A DNA stretch of 64,000 nucleotides from Actinomycetospora sp. NBRC 106378 (GCF_030269685.1 NZ_BSTT01000014.1:62001-126000), one strand, 5' to 3'; counted from the stretch's first letter, positions 1 through 9,614 are shown. Numbers and translations are program-made. Notes: generated by a model from the sequence alone, not told the origin.

Positions 1-1086
1 CGCCCGATCTCGGCCCGGCGCTACGTCGAGACCTGGCAGGAGATCGCCCCGTACGTCGGGGTGGTCGACCGGGCCCGCGACGCCGTCGACGGCGTGCACT
101 GCTCGAAGTTCGAGGTGCTCACCGCGATGGCGTTCGCCGCGTTCGCCGACGCGCCGGTGGACGTCGGGGTGATCGAGACCGGGCTCGGCGGCTCCTGGGA
201 CGCGACCAACGTCGCCGACGCGGCCGTCGCCGCGATCACGCCGATCGGCCTCGACCACCAGGACTACCTCGGCAGCGACATCCTCGGGATCGCCCGGGAG
301 AAGGCCGGGATCATCAAGCCGGGGTCGGTGGCGTTGCTCGCGCAGCAGACGCCGGAGGTCGCCCAGGTGCTGCTCGAGCGCGCGGTCGAGGTCGACGCCG
401 AGGTGGCCCGCTCGGGGATCGAGTTCGGGGTCCTGGAGCGTTCGGTGGCCGTCGGGGGCCAGCAGCTGCGCCTGCAGGGCCTCGGCGGCGAGTACGACGA
501 CATCTACCTGCCGCTGTTCGGCGAGCACCAGGCCGGCAACGCCGCGCTCGCCCTCGCCGCCGTGGAGGCGTTCTTCGGGGCCGGGTCCTCCCGCCGGCTC
601 GACCTGGAGGCGGTGCGCGACGCGTTCGCGGCCGTCCGCGTGCCCGGGCGGCTGGAACGCCTGCGCTCGGCGCCCACTGTGGTCGTCGACGCCGCGCACA
701 ATCCGCACGGCGCGTCCGCCGCGGCGGCCGCGGTCAAGGCCGAGTTCTCCTTCCGCCGCCTGGTCGGCGTCGTCGCGATCATGGCCGACAAGGACGCCGA
801 CGGGATCCTCGCCGCCCTGGAGCCGATCCTCGACGAGATCGTCGTGACCGGGATGTCCTCGCCGCGGGCGATGGACCCCGACCGGCTCGGCGCGCTCGCC
901 GTCGCCCGCTTCGGCTCGGAGCGGGTGGTGGTCGAGACCCGGATGGACGCCGCCCTCGAGACCGCCGTGACGATGTCCGAGGAGACCTCCGACGACGGGG
1001 CCACCGCCGGCGGTGGCGTCCTCGTCATCGGGTCCGTGGTCGCCGCCGGCGAGGCCCGCACGCTGCTCGGACGGGAGCCCGCATGA
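1..1086 (+). CDS. folC: Folylpolyglutamate/dihydrofolate synthase, 5'-truncated by the window edge
   Basis: Adds glutamates to folates (and dihydrofolate synthase in bifunctional forms) in the cytoplasm, with ATP. The reading frame is open from base 1, so the N-terminal P-loop part lies outside the window. Visible FolC signatures are GLGGSWDATN, the GLDHQDYLG stretch, EKAGIIKPG, and the C-terminal domain signature VVDAAHNPHGASA. The stop overlaps the next start in an ATGA, so the DUF4233 gene is translationally coupled. The folC-DUF4233-ndk order is conserved in actinobacteria and supports the call. Confidence 0.95.
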   Translation, partial: RPISARRYVETWQEIAPYVGVVDRARDAVDGVHCSKFEVLTAMAFAAFADAPVDVGVIETGLGGSWDATNVADAAVAAITPIGLDHQDYLGSDILGIAREKAGIIKPGSVALLAQQTPEVAQVLLERAVEVDAEVARSGIEFGVLERSVAVGGQQLRLQGLGGEYDDIYLPLFGEHQAGNAALALAAVEAFFGAGSSRRLDLEAVRDAFAAVRVPGRLERLRSAPTVVVDAAHNPHGASAAAAAVKAEFSFRRLVGVVAIMADKDADGILAALEPILDEIVVTGMSSPRAMDPDRLGALAVARFGSERVVVETRMDAALETAVTMSEETSDDGATAGGGVLVIGSVVAAGEARTLLGREPA

Positions 1087-1475
1087 CCGCCCCGGACAAG
1101 ACCCCGGACGAGGACCTCCGGCCCCCGGACCCGCGGCGCGCGTTCCGCGGACCCGCGTCGGCCTGTCTGGTCCTCGAGGCGATCGCGGTCCCGCTGGTGC
1201 TCCCGGTGATGAACTACGTCGAGGGCGGCATCACGGCCCCGAAACTGACGCTGGTCCTCGTCCTGACGGTCGGGATGATCGTGGGCTGCGTGGTGATCCT
1301 CAGACCGTGGGGTCTGCCGTTCGCGGTCGGCCTCCAGGTCCTGATGCTCCTCGGCTGGGTGCTCTCGCCCTCCCTCGGCGTGCTGGGGCTGATCTTCTGT
1401 CTGGTCTGGGCGCTCATGCTCTGGATGCGCCGTGAGGTGATTCGTCGGCAGGAGGCCTGGTTCGCCCCGCGCTGA
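1083..1475 (+). CDS. DUF4233 small integral membrane protein
   Basis: 130 aa, no known biochemical role. After a charged proline-rich N-terminus (about 20 residues) there are roughly four hydrophobic segments (about 25-45, 52-72, 76-92 and 93-112), then a basic tail RREVIRRQ, which suggests a cytoplasmic C-terminus. It overlaps the folC stop by 4 bases (ATGA). DUF4233 proteins sit between folC and ndk in most actinobacteria, and the family call rests on that position plus the size and membrane pattern. Confidence 0.85.
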   Translation: MTAPDKTPDEDLRPPDPRRAFRGPASACLVLEAIAVPLVLPVMNYVEGGITAPKLTLVLVLTVGMIVGCVVILRPWGLPFAVGLQVLMLLGWVLSPSLGVLGLIFCLVWALMLWMRREVIRRQEAWFAPR

Positions 1476-1492
1476 GCTGCGAGGGTGGCCCG

Positions 1493-1654
1493 ATGGGCTC
1501 CGACAACCGTGCCCGCCGCGCGCAGCGCTCGCGGGACAAGACGCGTGAGGTCCGTCGCGCCCGGCGGACCGCGATCGAGGTCGACGAACTCGAGCTCGAC
1601 GACGTCGAGCAGCGTGTCCCCGAGGATCCCCTGCCGGATCCGCTGGGCCGATGA
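1493..1654 (+). CDS. Small charged hypothetical protein (53 aa)
   Basis: Candidate short gene. ATG at 1493 is preceded by GAGGGTGG at 1481-1488, a reasonable Shine-Dalgarno at 4-5 nt. The product is strongly bipartite: residues 1-26 are arginine-rich (RARRAQRSR...VRRARR) and 27-48 are acidic (EVDELELDDVEQ). It lies 17 bp after DUF4233 in the same direction, so it is probably the last gene of that operon. I recognise no family. The compositional split and the ribosome binding site favour a real gene over chance. Confidence 0.5.
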   Translation: MGSDNRARRAQRSRDKTREVRRARRTAIEVDELELDDVEQRVPEDPLPDPLGR

Positions 1655-1782
1655 CCGCGCCGGGCGCGACGCGCCCGACGTGATCGGACGACCGGCTGTC
1701 CCGGGTCGCCGTCCGTGATCGACCCACCCCGTCTCCCGCTGCCGGAGCCGGAGCCGGACGGACCGTGCGACGCCGGTCTCAG

Positions 1783-1788
1783 TAGGCT
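1783..1788 (+). promoter_or_regulatory. Probable -10 box of ndk
   Basis: TAGGCT fits the actinobacterial TANNNT -10 consensus and stands 37 bp before the ndk start codon, giving a leader of about 30 nt. No convincing -35 box is visible upstream. Confidence 0.5.
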
Positions 1789-1825
1789 CGTCACGGACAG
1801 TCGAGAGCGAACAGAGAGGAGCGCC

Positions 1826-2233
1826 GTGTCCGACGAGCGCACCCTGGTGCTGGTGAAGCCGGACGGCGTGCAGCGCGGACTGGTCGGTGAGGTCATCTCG
1901 CGCATCGAGCGCAAGGGCCTGCGGCTGGTCTCGCTGGAGCTGCGCGACGTCGAGCGGTCGGTGGCCGAGCAGCACTACGCCGAGCACGCCGAGCGTCCGT
2001 TCTTCGGCGAGCTGATCGGGTTCATCACCTCGGGCAAGGTCGCCGCGATGGTCGTCGAGGGTCCGCGCGCGATCGCGGCGTTCCGGCAGATCGCCGGCGG
2101 CACCGACCCGGTGGAGAAGGCCACGCCCGGCTCGCTGCGCGGCGACCTGGCGCTGGAGACCGGCTCGAACATCGTGCACGGCTCGGACTCCCCGGAGTCG
2201 GCCGAGCGCGAGATCAAGCTCTGGTTCGGCTGA
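1826..2233 (+). CDS. ndk: Nucleoside diphosphate kinase
   Basis: Transfers the gamma phosphate of ATP to nucleoside diphosphates through a phosphohistidine. 135 aa, the normal family length. It shows [18 protein letters not shown] at the N-terminus, the active-site histidine in [16 protein letters not shown], and the typical end LWF. The GTG start at 1826 follows AGAGAGGAG (1814-1822) and gives the canonical N-terminus; the same frame is open further upstream but without family similarity. Its 3' end overlaps the convergent hydrolase gene by 20 bp. Confidence 0.97.
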   Translation: MSDERTLVLVKPDGVQRGLVGEVISRIERKGLRLVSLELRDVERSVAEQHYAEHAERPFFGELIGFITSGKVAAMVVEGPRAIAAFRQIAGGTDPVEKATPGSLRGDLALETGSNIVHGSDSPESAEREIKLWFG

Positions 2234-3101
2234 TCCCGACGATCCCCTCGATGACGGCGGGCCACGAGGCCCGCGCGAGGTCGTGACCCATCCCCGGCAG
2301 CTCGAGGAACTCGGCGCCGGGGATGGCGGCGGCGGTCGCGCGACCGCCGCTGGGGCGGATCACGGTGTCGGCGGCCCCGTGGACGACCAGCGCGGGCATC
2401 GTCAGGCCGCGCAGGTCCGCGGTGCGGTCGCGCTCGCCCACGCACGCGGCGAGCTGGCGCCCGCCGCCCTGACCGTCGTGCGCCACGCTCGCCTCGCGGC
2501 CGGCGGCGCGGCGCATCGTCACCCGCACGTCCTCGTCGTCCTCGGGGGTGCGCGTCGCGGAGCCGATGCGGCGGAAGGCGCGGACCATGTCCTCGACCGG
2601 GTCGGCGGCGGGCGGGCGCAGGAAGTCCGGGACGCGGCGCCAGGAGACCTTGCCGGTCCGCCCGTCGCCCGGGCGGCCCATGATCGAGGTGAGGGACGAC
2701 GTCGCGTCGGGGTGCCGGATCGCGACCTCCTGGGCCACCATCGCGCCGAGCGACGCGCCGACCACGTGGGCCCGTCCGGACGGGACGACCTCGGCGATCA
2801 CCGCCGCCGCGTCGTCGGCCATCTCGCCCAGCGAGTAGACCGGGCGGGCGCGGCGCGTCAGGAAACCCCAGGGCGAGATCCCGCGGCCGGCGAGGTGCGT
2901 GGAGCGCCCGACGTCGCGGTTGTCGAACCGGACGACGAAGCGGCCGCGGGCCGCGAGCTCGTCGCAGAAGTCCTCGCGCCACCAGTCGTAGCTCAACCCC
3001 AGGCCCATGATCAGCAGGACGGCCGGGTCGTCGGGCGAGCCCGTCGTCGTCGTGCAGATCCGCAGGTCGCCGGAGCGGACGAAGCGCTCGGAGCCGGTCA
3101 C
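2214..3101 (-). CDS. Alpha/beta-hydrolase fold protein
   Basis: About 295 aa. A classic alpha/beta hydrolase: oxyanion region [13 protein letters not shown], nucleophile elbow GASLGAM, an acid residue in [10 protein letters not shown], and the catalytic histidine in GMGHDL. It resembles the TAP/esterase-like hydrolases often annotated as putative hydrolases of actinobacteria; the substrate cannot be read from the sequence. The frame is open to 3143, but GTG at 3101 leaves about 60 bp for divergent promoters with the radical-SAM gene and is my preferred start. Convergent with ndk, with a short 3' overlap. Confidence 0.85.
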   Translation of the reverse strand: MTGSERFVRSGDLRICTTTTGSPDDPAVLLIMGLGLSYDWWREDFCDELAARGRFVVRFDNRDVGRSTHLAGRGISPWGFLTRRARPVYSLGEMADDAAAVIAEVVPSGRAHVVGASLGAMVAQEVAIRHPDATSSLTSIMGRPGDGRTGKVSWRRVPDFLRPPAADPVEDMVRAFRRIGSATRTPEDDEDVRVTMRRAAGREASVAHDGQGGGRQLAACVGERDRTADLRGLTMPALVVHGAADTVIRPSGGRATAAAIPGAEFLELPGMGHDLARASWPAVIEGIVGISRTRA

Positions 3102-3160
3102 GCGGGATCGTTCGGCCGCGCTCGCGGAGCGGTTCGCGAGCACGTTTACCCTGGAGAACC

Positions 3161-5167
3161 ATGTCCGTCGATGTCACGACCGCGCCGGAGTCGGTGTACG
3201 ACCGGCTCGAGCCGCTGCTGCCCCGGGTCCGCAAGCCCGTGCAGTACGTCGGTGGTGAGCGCAACGCGACGGTGACCCCGTGGGAGGACGCCGACGTCCA
3301 CTGGGCGCTGTGCTACCCGGACGCCTACGAGGTCGGCCTGCCCAACCAGGGCCTCATGATCCTCTACGAGGTCCTCAACGAGCGGCCGGACGCGTTGGCC
3401 GAGCGCACGTACGCCGTGTGGCCCGACCTCGCCGCGCTCATGCGCGAGCACGGGGTCCCGCAGTTCACGGTCGACGGGCACCGGCCGGTCGCGGCGTTCG
3501 ACGTCCTCGGCGTCTCGTTCGCCACCGAGCTCGGCTACACGAACCTCCTCGAGATCCTCGACCTCGCGGGCGTCCCGCTCCACGCGGCCGACCGGACCGG
3601 GGAGCACCCGCTCGTGCTCGCGGGCGGCCACGCCGCCTTCAACCCGGAGCCGATCGCCGACTTCGTCGACCTCGTCGCCCTCGGCGACGGCGAGGAGGTC
3701 GTCGGCGACATCACCGACGTCGTGAAGGCGGCGAAGGCCGAGGGCCTGTCGCGCCACGAGACGCTCGAGCGGCTCGCCGGGGTGCCCGGGGTCTACGTCC
3801 CCGCGCTCTACGCCGTCGACTACGCCGAGGACGGCTCGATCGCGGCCGTGCGCCCGACCTCGTCGGCCGCGCCGGAGCGCATCCACAAACGCACCACGAG
3901 CGACCTCGACGACTGGCCGTACCCGAAGAAGCCGCTCGTCCCGATGGCCGAGACGGTCCACGAGCGGATGAGCGTCGAGATCTTCCGGGGCTGCACGCGG
4001 GGCTGCCGGTTCTGCCAGGCCGGGATGATCACGCGCCCGGTGCGCGAGCGGTCCAAGCAGGGCGTCTCGGAGATGGTGGAGGCCGGTCTGGAGGCCTCGG
4101 GCTACTCCGAGGTGGGCCTGCTGTCGCTGTCCAGCGCCGACCACTCCGAGATCGGCGAGATCGCCAAGGGCCTCGCCGACCGCTACGAGGGCACCGGCAC
4201 CGGGCTCTCGCTGCCCTCGACCCGCGTCGACGCCTTCAACGTCGACCTCGCCGAGGAGCTCACCCGCTCCGGCCGGCGTTCGGGCCTGACGTTCGCGCCC
4301 GAGGGCGGCTCGGAGCGGCTGCGGCGCGTGATCAACAAGATGGTCTCCGAGGAGGAGCTCATCGCGACCGTCGCCACCGCCTACGAGCACGGCTGGCGCC
4401 AGGTCAAGCTCTACTTCATGTGCGGGCTCCCCACGGAGACCGACGAGGACGTCCTGCAGATCGCCGCGATGGCCCACGAGGTCGTGCGGACCGGGCGGAA
4501 GGCGGCCGGGCGCGGGGACGTGCGGGCGACGGTGTCGATCGGCGCCTTCGTCCCGAAGCCGCACACGCCGTTCCAGTGGGCCGCGCAGACGGCGCCCGAG
4601 GTGGTCGACGACCGGCTGCGCAAGCTCCGCGAGGCGATCAACTCCGACCGCTCGCTGGGGCGCAACGTCGGCCTGCGCTACCACGACGGGCAACCGTCGC
4701 TGATCGAGGGACTGCTCTCGCGCGGGGACCGCCGGGTCGGGCGCGTCATCGAGGCGGTCTGGCGCGACGGCGGGCACTTCGACGGCTGGAGCGAGTACTT
4801 CTCGTTCGAGCGGTGGCAGACCGCGGCGGCCGCCGAGCTCCCGCCGCAGGGCGTGGACCTGTTCTGGTTCACCACCCGCGAGCGGGACCAGCACGAGGTT
4901 CTGCCCTGGGACCACCTCGACTCCGGGCTGGACCGGGGCTGGCTCTGGGACGACTGGCAGGACGCGCTCGACTCCCGGGAGCAGGACGACTGCCGCTGGA
5001 CGCCGTGCTTCGACTGCGGCGTCTGCCCGCAGATGGGCACCGAGATCCAGATCGGCCCGACGGCGGGTGCGATGGCCCCGGGCCGGATGCTGCCGCTGAC
5101 GCCGGTGGAGACCCGGACCTCGACGCCCGTGCACAACCCGAGGCTGTCGGAGCAGGGTCCGGCATGA
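3161..5167 (+). CDS. B12-binding-like radical SAM protein, TIGR03960 type
   Basis: 668 aa. The N-terminal half has a cobalamin-binding-like Rossmann region (ALCYPDAYEVGLPNQG, AGGHAAFNPEPIADFVD). The radical-SAM core starts with the 4Fe-4S motif CTRGCRFC at Cys278/Cys282/Cys285. The family is usually encoded next to, or fused with, a DUF2344 protein, exactly as here (ATGA overlap). No reaction has been established for it; tRNA or rRNA modification has been suggested from its distribution next to rne. A TACCCT -10-like box lies 8 bp before the ATG. Confidence 0.92.
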   Translation: MSVDVTTAPESVYDRLEPLLPRVRKPVQYVGGERNATVTPWEDADVHWALCYPDAYEVGLPNQGLMILYEVLNERPDALAERTYAVWPDLAALMREHGVPQFTVDGHRPVAAFDVLGVSFATELGYTNLLEILDLAGVPLHAADRTGEHPLVLAGGHAAFNPEPIADFVDLVALGDGEEVVGDITDVVKAAKAEGLSRHETLERLAGVPGVYVPALYAVDYAEDGSIAAVRPTSSAAPERIHKRTTSDLDDWPYPKKPLVPMAETVHERMSVEIFRGCTRGCRFCQAGMITRPVRERSKQGVSEMVEAGLEASGYSEVGLLSLSSADHSEIGEIAKGLADRYEGTGTGLSLPSTRVDAFNVDLAEELTRSGRRSGLTFAPEGGSERLRRVINKMVSEEELIATVATAYEHGWRQVKLYFMCGLPTETDEDVLQIAAMAHEVVRTGRKAAGRGDVRATVSIGAFVPKPHTPFQWAAQTAPEVVDDRLRKLREAINSDRSLGRNVGLRYHDGQPSLIEGLLSRGDRRVGRVIEAVWRDGGHFDGWSEYFSFERWQTAAAAELPPQGVDLFWFTTRERDQHEVLPWDHLDSGLDRGWLWDDWQDALDSREQDDCRWTPCFDCGVCPQMGTEIQIGPTAGAMAPGRMLPLTPVETRTSTPVHNPRLSEQGPA

Positions 5168-6012
5168 GCTACAAGGGGGAGGCGGCGCACCCGTCGGCGC
5201 CGACGGTCGCGAAGGTCCGGATGCGGTTCGCCAAGCGCGGCCGCGCCCGGTTCAGCTCGCACCGCGACGTCGCCCGGGCGATGGAGTGGGCGCTGCGCCG
5301 CGCGGGCGTGCCGGTGTCGCTCTCCCAGGGCTTCAGCCCGCACCCCCGGCTGTCCTGGATCGGGGCCTCGCCCACCGGCGCCGCGAGTGAGGCCGAGTTC
5401 GTCGAGATCGGTCTGACCACCGACCTCGACCCGGTGGACGTGGCCCGTGAGGTCGGGGCGGTGCTGCCCGAGGGGCTCGTCGTCCTGGACGTGGTGCGTT
5501 CCGGTCCCGGCGCCCTGGCCGACCGCATCGACGGCTCCGCCTGGCGGGTCGAGCTGCCCGGGGTGGACCCCGCGGCGCTCGCCGCGGCGGTGGACGCGCT
5601 GCTCGCCGCCGAGGTCGTCGAGGTCGAGCGGATGACCAAGAACGGCCCGCGGACGCTGGACGTCCGCTCGGCGCTCGTGTCGATCACCGTCGAGGACGCC
5701 GTCACGGAGCCGTCGCTCGCACGTCACCCGAACGATGACCGGACACCGGACGACACGCCGCCGACACGCCCTGCGGGAGAGACCCACCGCCGTACGCATG
5801 CACGATCGGCGGTGTGTGGGACACTGTCGGCGGTCGTACGGCACACCACGCCGGCCGTACGACCCGACGACGTGGTGAGCGCGCTGCGTATCGTCGCCGG
5901 GCTGGAGCCGCCCGTCCCCGTCAAGGCGACGAGGACGGCGCAGGGCCGGCTCGACGACGACGGAGCGCTGCTCGACCCGCTCGAGGCGGACCGCGACCCG
6001 ACCGGTCGTTGA
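5164..6012 (+). CDS. DUF2344 / TIGR03936 radical SAM-linked protein
   Basis: 282 aa partner of the preceding radical-SAM enzyme, whose stop it overlaps (ATGA). Typical motifs are VRMRFAKRGRARFSSHRDVARAMEWALRRAGVPVSLSQGFSPHPRLS near the N-terminus (given here as landmark residues 18-66) and a conserved end VVRHTTPAVRPDDV...GLEPP. Between about residues 180 and 215 there is a low-complexity, Asp/Thr/Pro/Arg-rich stretch. The DNA around 5832-5864 contains perfect 10-bp inverted arms within the coding sequence. The function is unknown beyond the association with radical-SAM chemistry. Confidence 0.9.
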   Translation: MSYKGEAAHPSAPTVAKVRMRFAKRGRARFSSHRDVARAMEWALRRAGVPVSLSQGFSPHPRLSWIGASPTGAASEAEFVEIGLTTDLDPVDVAREVGAVLPEGLVVLDVVRSGPGALADRIDGSAWRVELPGVDPAALAAAVDALLAAEVVEVERMTKNGPRTLDVRSALVSITVEDAVTEPSLARHPNDDRTPDDTPPTRPAGETHRRTHARSAVCGTLSAVVRHTTPAVRPDDVVSALRIVAGLEPPVPVKATRTAQGRLDDDGALLDPLEADRDPTGR

Positions 6013-6141
6013 CCCCGCACCGCGCGGCACGTCCCGGGATTGTCGTGGCCGCCCCGCGCGGACGGTCGCTCCAGGCGAGACCACGCGATGCCCTCGTGTG
6101 GCCGCGACCGCGAGGTCGCGCCCGGGGGCCGAAGGAGTTGC

Positions 6142-9100
6142 ATGTCCGAGAACGACGCACACCCCGAGGCGTCAGCACTGCCCGCCGACCCCGAGGCGGG
6201 TGGCCGGGGTCGACCCGACGCGGCCGCGCTCGCCGCGCTCCCCGACAAGCTGCGGGTCCACGCGCTCGCGCGGCTGGTGGGTTCCTCCAGCCGTGAGGTG
6301 CTGGCTCTGCTCGCCCGGCTCGAGGTGGCTGCGCGCAGCGCCCAGTCCAGCGTCGACCGCGCCACGGTCTCGCAGGTGGTGGAGTACTTCTTCCCGAGCG
6401 AGCCGCCGCCCGCCGCGGCCGTCGAGGAGGCCGTCGAGGTCTCGGCGGCCGCCGACGCCGCCGACGCCGCCGACGCCGTCGAGGTGCTCCCCGACATCCC
6501 GGCGGACCTGACCGTCGACGACCCGGCCGCCGACGCCGCGCCGCGCGTCACCGGCGCCATCAGCACGGCCCCGGCCGCCCCCGCGGCGCTCTTCCTGGCA
6601 CCCGACGTGACCACCCCCGCCGCCCCGGCCGCCGACGAGGAGGGGACCGGTGGCGGTCGCCGCCGTCGCCGCGGCAGCCGTTCGGCCGGGGTCGTGACGC
6701 CGGCCCAGGGTGACGGCGGGCCGTCCGAGGACACCACCGAGGACACCACCGACGACGACACCACGACCGGGTCCGGCCCGGCCGCCGACGGCACGGACGC
6801 CGACGGCGACGACGAGTCCGGTCGTCGCCGCCGTCGTCGGGGCCGCCGCGGCCGTGGTCGCGGACGCGGGGGCGACGAGTCCGCCGGGGACGACGACGCC
6901 ACCGACGAGTCCGAGGACACCGACGACGCCGAGGACGGCGACGAGCAGGACACCGACGACACCGAGGACCAGGGCGACGCGTCGTCCGACGAGGGCGGCA
7001 CCGAGTCCGGGTCCTCGCGCCGGCGGCGCCGGCGTCGGCGTCGGGGCTCCGACGACGCGTCGGACTCCGCGACCCCCGACGACCCGCCGAACACCGTCAC
7101 CCACGTCCGCGAGAAGGCCGAGAAGTCGGAGAAGGCCGAGAAGTCGGACAAGAGCGAGCCGCGGCGCTCCAGCGACGACGAGGTCAAGGGCGTCAAGGGC
7201 TCGACCCGGCTCGAGGCGAAGCGGCAGCGTCGTCGGGACGGCCGGGAGGCCGGCCGCCGTCGTCCGTCGATCCTCTCCGAGTCCGAGTTCCTGGCCCGCC
7301 GCGAGGCCGTCGAGCGGACCATGGTCGTGCGCCAGCAGGCCGACCGGAACCAGATCGGCGTCCTCGAGGACGGCGTGCTGGTCGAGCACTTCGTCGCGGG
7401 CAGCGGCCAGAACTCGATGGTCGGCAACGTCTATCTCGGCCGCGTGCAGAACGTGCTGCCCTCGATGGAGGCGGCCTTCGTCGACATCGGTCGCGGGCGC
7501 AACGCCGTGCTCTACGCCGGCGAGGTCAACTGGGACGCGGCCGGGCTCGACGGCAAGCAGCGCAAGATCGAGCACGCGCTCTCCTCGGGCGACGCGGTGC
7601 TGGTCCAGGTCACCAAGGACCCGGTGGGCCACAAGGGCGCGCGGTTGACCACCCAGATCAGCCTGCCGGGCCGCTTCCTGGTCTACGTGCCCGGCGGCGG
7701 CGCCACCGGCATCAGCCGCAAGCTGCCCGAGCCGGAGCGCAAGCGCCTCAAGGAGATCCTCAAGCGGATCGTCCCCGACGAGGCCGGCGTCATCATCCGC
7801 ACGGCCGCGGAGGGCATCGAGGAGGCCGAGCTCGAGGCCGACGTCCGTCGCCTGGCGGCGCAGTGGGAGGTCATCGCCGCGACCGGTGACACGAGCGGCA
7901 AGGGCAAGAACAAGCCCAAGGCGCCCTCGCTGGTGCACGAGGAGCCCGACCTGCTGATCCGGGTCGTGCGCGACATGTTCAACGAGGACTTCTCCTCGCT
8001 GGTCATCTCCGGCGAGCAGGCGTGGGAGACCCTCGAGGGCTACATCTCGCACGTCGCCCCGGAGCTGGTGCCGCGTCTGTCGCGCCACACCGGCCCGGAG
8101 GACGTGTTCAGCGCATACCGGATCGACGAGCAGCTCATGAAGGCCCTCGACCGCAAGGTCTGGCTGCCCTCGGGCGGCACGTTGGTGATCGACCGGACCG
8201 AGGCCATGACGGTGGTCGACGTCAACACCGGCAAGTTCACCGGCTCCGGGGGCAACCTCGAGGAGACGGTCACCCGGAACAACCTCGAGGCCGCCGAGGA
8301 GGTCGTGCGCCAGCTCCGGCTCCGTGACATCGGCGGCATGATCGTCATCGACTTCATCGACATGGTGCTCGAGTCGAACCGCGACCTCGTGCTGCGCCGG
8401 CTCACGGAGTGCCTCGGGCGCGACCGGACCCGCCACCAGGTCGCCGAGGTCACCTCGCTCGGGCTCGTCCAGATGACCCGCAAGCGGGTCGGGCAGGGTC
8501 TGCTCGACGAGTTCTCGACGGTCTGCGAGCACTGCAAGGGCCGCGGCGTCATCGTGCAGGCCGAGCCGGTCATCGCCCCGAACGGCGGTGGCCACAGCCA
8601 CGAGCCCACCCGGTCGAACTCGGGCTCCGGTTCGGGCTCCGGCGCCGGCTCCGGCTCCGGGTCCGGCTCGGGCTCCGGTGACGCCGGGTCCAACGGCACG
8701 GGCGAGTCCGGCTCGGCCGGGTCGAACGGCTCGGGCGGCGGCTCCGGCCGTCGTCGGGGCCGCGGCCGGCGCGGCGCGTCCTCCGACGGCGGCTCCCCGA
8801 GCACCGTCGCGGCGACCGCCAACGGCCACGCCGGCCCCGTCCCCAGCCCGGCCGACATCGCAGCCCGCCGTGCGTCGGGTGAGGCCGAGGAGGGCCAGGA
8901 GCCCGAGGAGGCCCAGGAGCCCGAGGTGGCTCTGGAGGCCGACTTCGCCGACGAGTCCACCGGGTCGGTCGAGGAGACGGCCCCGACGACTCCCGACGCG
9001 GCCGCCGAGGCGACCGCGGAGGCCGCGGAGGCCGCGGGCGAGCCCGAGGTGGCCCTGGAGGCCGACCTGGCCGAGGAGTCGACCGGGGCGGCCGACAACG

Positions 9101-9561
9101 CCGACGAGGCCGCGGGCGCCCCGGTGGAGGAGGCCCTCGCCGTGACGCCGGCGGCCGACGCCGCGCCGGAGACGTCGGCGGTGACGTCCGGGGTGACGTC
9201 CGAGGCGACGTCCGGGGTCGAGCCCGAGGTGGCCCTCGAGGCCGAGCTGGCCGAGGAGTCGGCCGGCGAGGCCGACGACACCGGCGAGGCCGCGGGCGCG
9301 CCCGTGGAGGACGCCGACCCGGCTCCGACGACGACCGGACCGGTCTCCGAGGAGCCGGACCAGCCGGAGGACCCCGACGAGCCGTTCATCACCGGGCGGA
9401 TCGGGGCGATGGCCCCGCCGAAGCCCGTGGTGGAGGACGAGCCGGAGGAGACCGAGGCAGCAGCACCCGTCGTCGGGAACGCCGAGCCGGCCCCGAAGCG
9501 GCAGCGGCGTCGCGCCGCGTCCCGTCCCGCGGGCCCGCCCGTGGCGGTGGGCGGGAACTGA
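6142..9561 (+). CDS. rne: Ribonuclease E/G
   Basis: 1139 aa endoribonuclease of RNA decay and rRNA/tRNA processing. Residues about 1-375 are disordered, with arginine clusters ([18 protein letters not shown] and others) and acidic blocks likely to bind RNA and partners. The catalytic core runs from about 380 to 805: S1-like region, Mg-binding aspartates in VVDVNTGKF (about 692) and VIDFIDM (about 735), and the Zn-link motif CEHCKGRG (about 795). The tail has a Gly-Ser run and three imperfect copies of an EPEVALEA unit. ATG at 6142 follows GAAGGAG (6131-6137); the frame is open upstream but without similarity. It precedes rplU-rpmA-obgE, as in other actinobacteria. Confidence 0.96.
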   Translation: MSENDAHPEASALPADPEAGGRGRPDAAALAALPDKLRVHALARLVGSSSREVLALLARLEVAARSAQSSVDRATVSQVVEYFFPSEPPPAAAVEEAVEVSAAADAADAADAVEVLPDIPADLTVDDPAADAAPRVTGAISTAPAAPAALFLAPDVTTPAAPAADEEGTGGGRRRRRGSRSAGVVTPAQGDGGPSEDTTEDTTDDDTTTGSGPAADGTDADGDDESGRRRRRRGRRGRGRGRGGDESAGDDDATDESEDTDDAEDGDEQDTDDTEDQGDASSDEGGTESGSSRRRRRRRRRGSDDASDSATPDDPPNTVTHVREKAEKSEKAEKSDKSEPRRSSDDEVKGVKGSTRLEAKRQRRRDGREAGRRRPSILSESEFLARREAVERTMVVRQQADRNQIGVLEDGVLVEHFVAGSGQNSMVGNVYLGRVQNVLPSMEAAFVDIGRGRNAVLYAGEVNWDAAGLDGKQRKIEHALSSGDAVLVQVTKDPVGHKGARLTTQISLPGRFLVYVPGGGATGISRKLPEPERKRLKEILKRIVPDEAGVIIRTAAEGIEEAELEADVRRLAAQWEVIAATGDTSGKGKNKPKAPSLVHEEPDLLIRVVRDMFNEDFSSLVISGEQAWETLEGYISHVAPELVPRLSRHTGPEDVFSAYRIDEQLMKALDRKVWLPSGGTLVIDRTEAMTVVDVNTGKFTGSGGNLEETVTRNNLEAAEEVVRQLRLRDIGGMIVIDFIDMVLESNRDLVLRRLTECLGRDRTRHQVAEVTSLGLVQMTRKRVGQGLLDEFSTVCEHCKGRGVIVQAEPVIAPNGGGHSHEPTRSNSGSGSGSGAGSGSGSGSGSGDAGSNGTGESGSAGSNGSGGGSGRRRGRGRRGASSDGGSPSTVAATANGHAGPVPSPADIAARRASGEAEEGQEPEEAQEPEVALEADFADESTGSVEETAPTTPDAAAEATAEAAEAAGEPEVALEADLAEESTGAADNADEAAGAPVEEALAVTPAADAAPETSAVTSGVTSEATSGVEPEVALEAELAEESAGEADDTGEAAGAPVEDADPAPTTTGPVSEEPDQPEDPDEPFITGRIGAMAPPKPVVEDEPEETEAAAPVVGNAEPAPKRQRRRAASRPAGPPVAVGGN

Positions 9562-9571
9562 TCTCCCGACG

Positions 9572-9609
9572 CCGGTCCGGCGACCCCGGGGACGGGGGAG
9601 CCGGACCGG
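9572..9609 (+). terminator. Hairpin after rne
   Basis: Perfect 10-bp arms CCGGTCCGGC (9572-9581) and GCCGGACCGG (9600-9609) around an 18-nt loop, starting 10 bp after the rne stop. There is no T-run, as is common for actinobacterial terminators. It separates rne from the rplU promoter. Confidence 0.5.
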
Positions 9610-9614
9610 GCGGG

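Noticed and set aside
3280-5163. Long plus-strand frame before the DUF2344 start
   Set aside because: It is the +1-shifted reading of the radical-SAM gene; only the part from 5164 on has protein similarity.
8620-8750. Gly-Ser coding repeat in rne as a separate repeat element
   Set aside because: Simple codon-level low complexity (GGC/TCC) inside a disordered linker; no conserved DNA unit beyond this.
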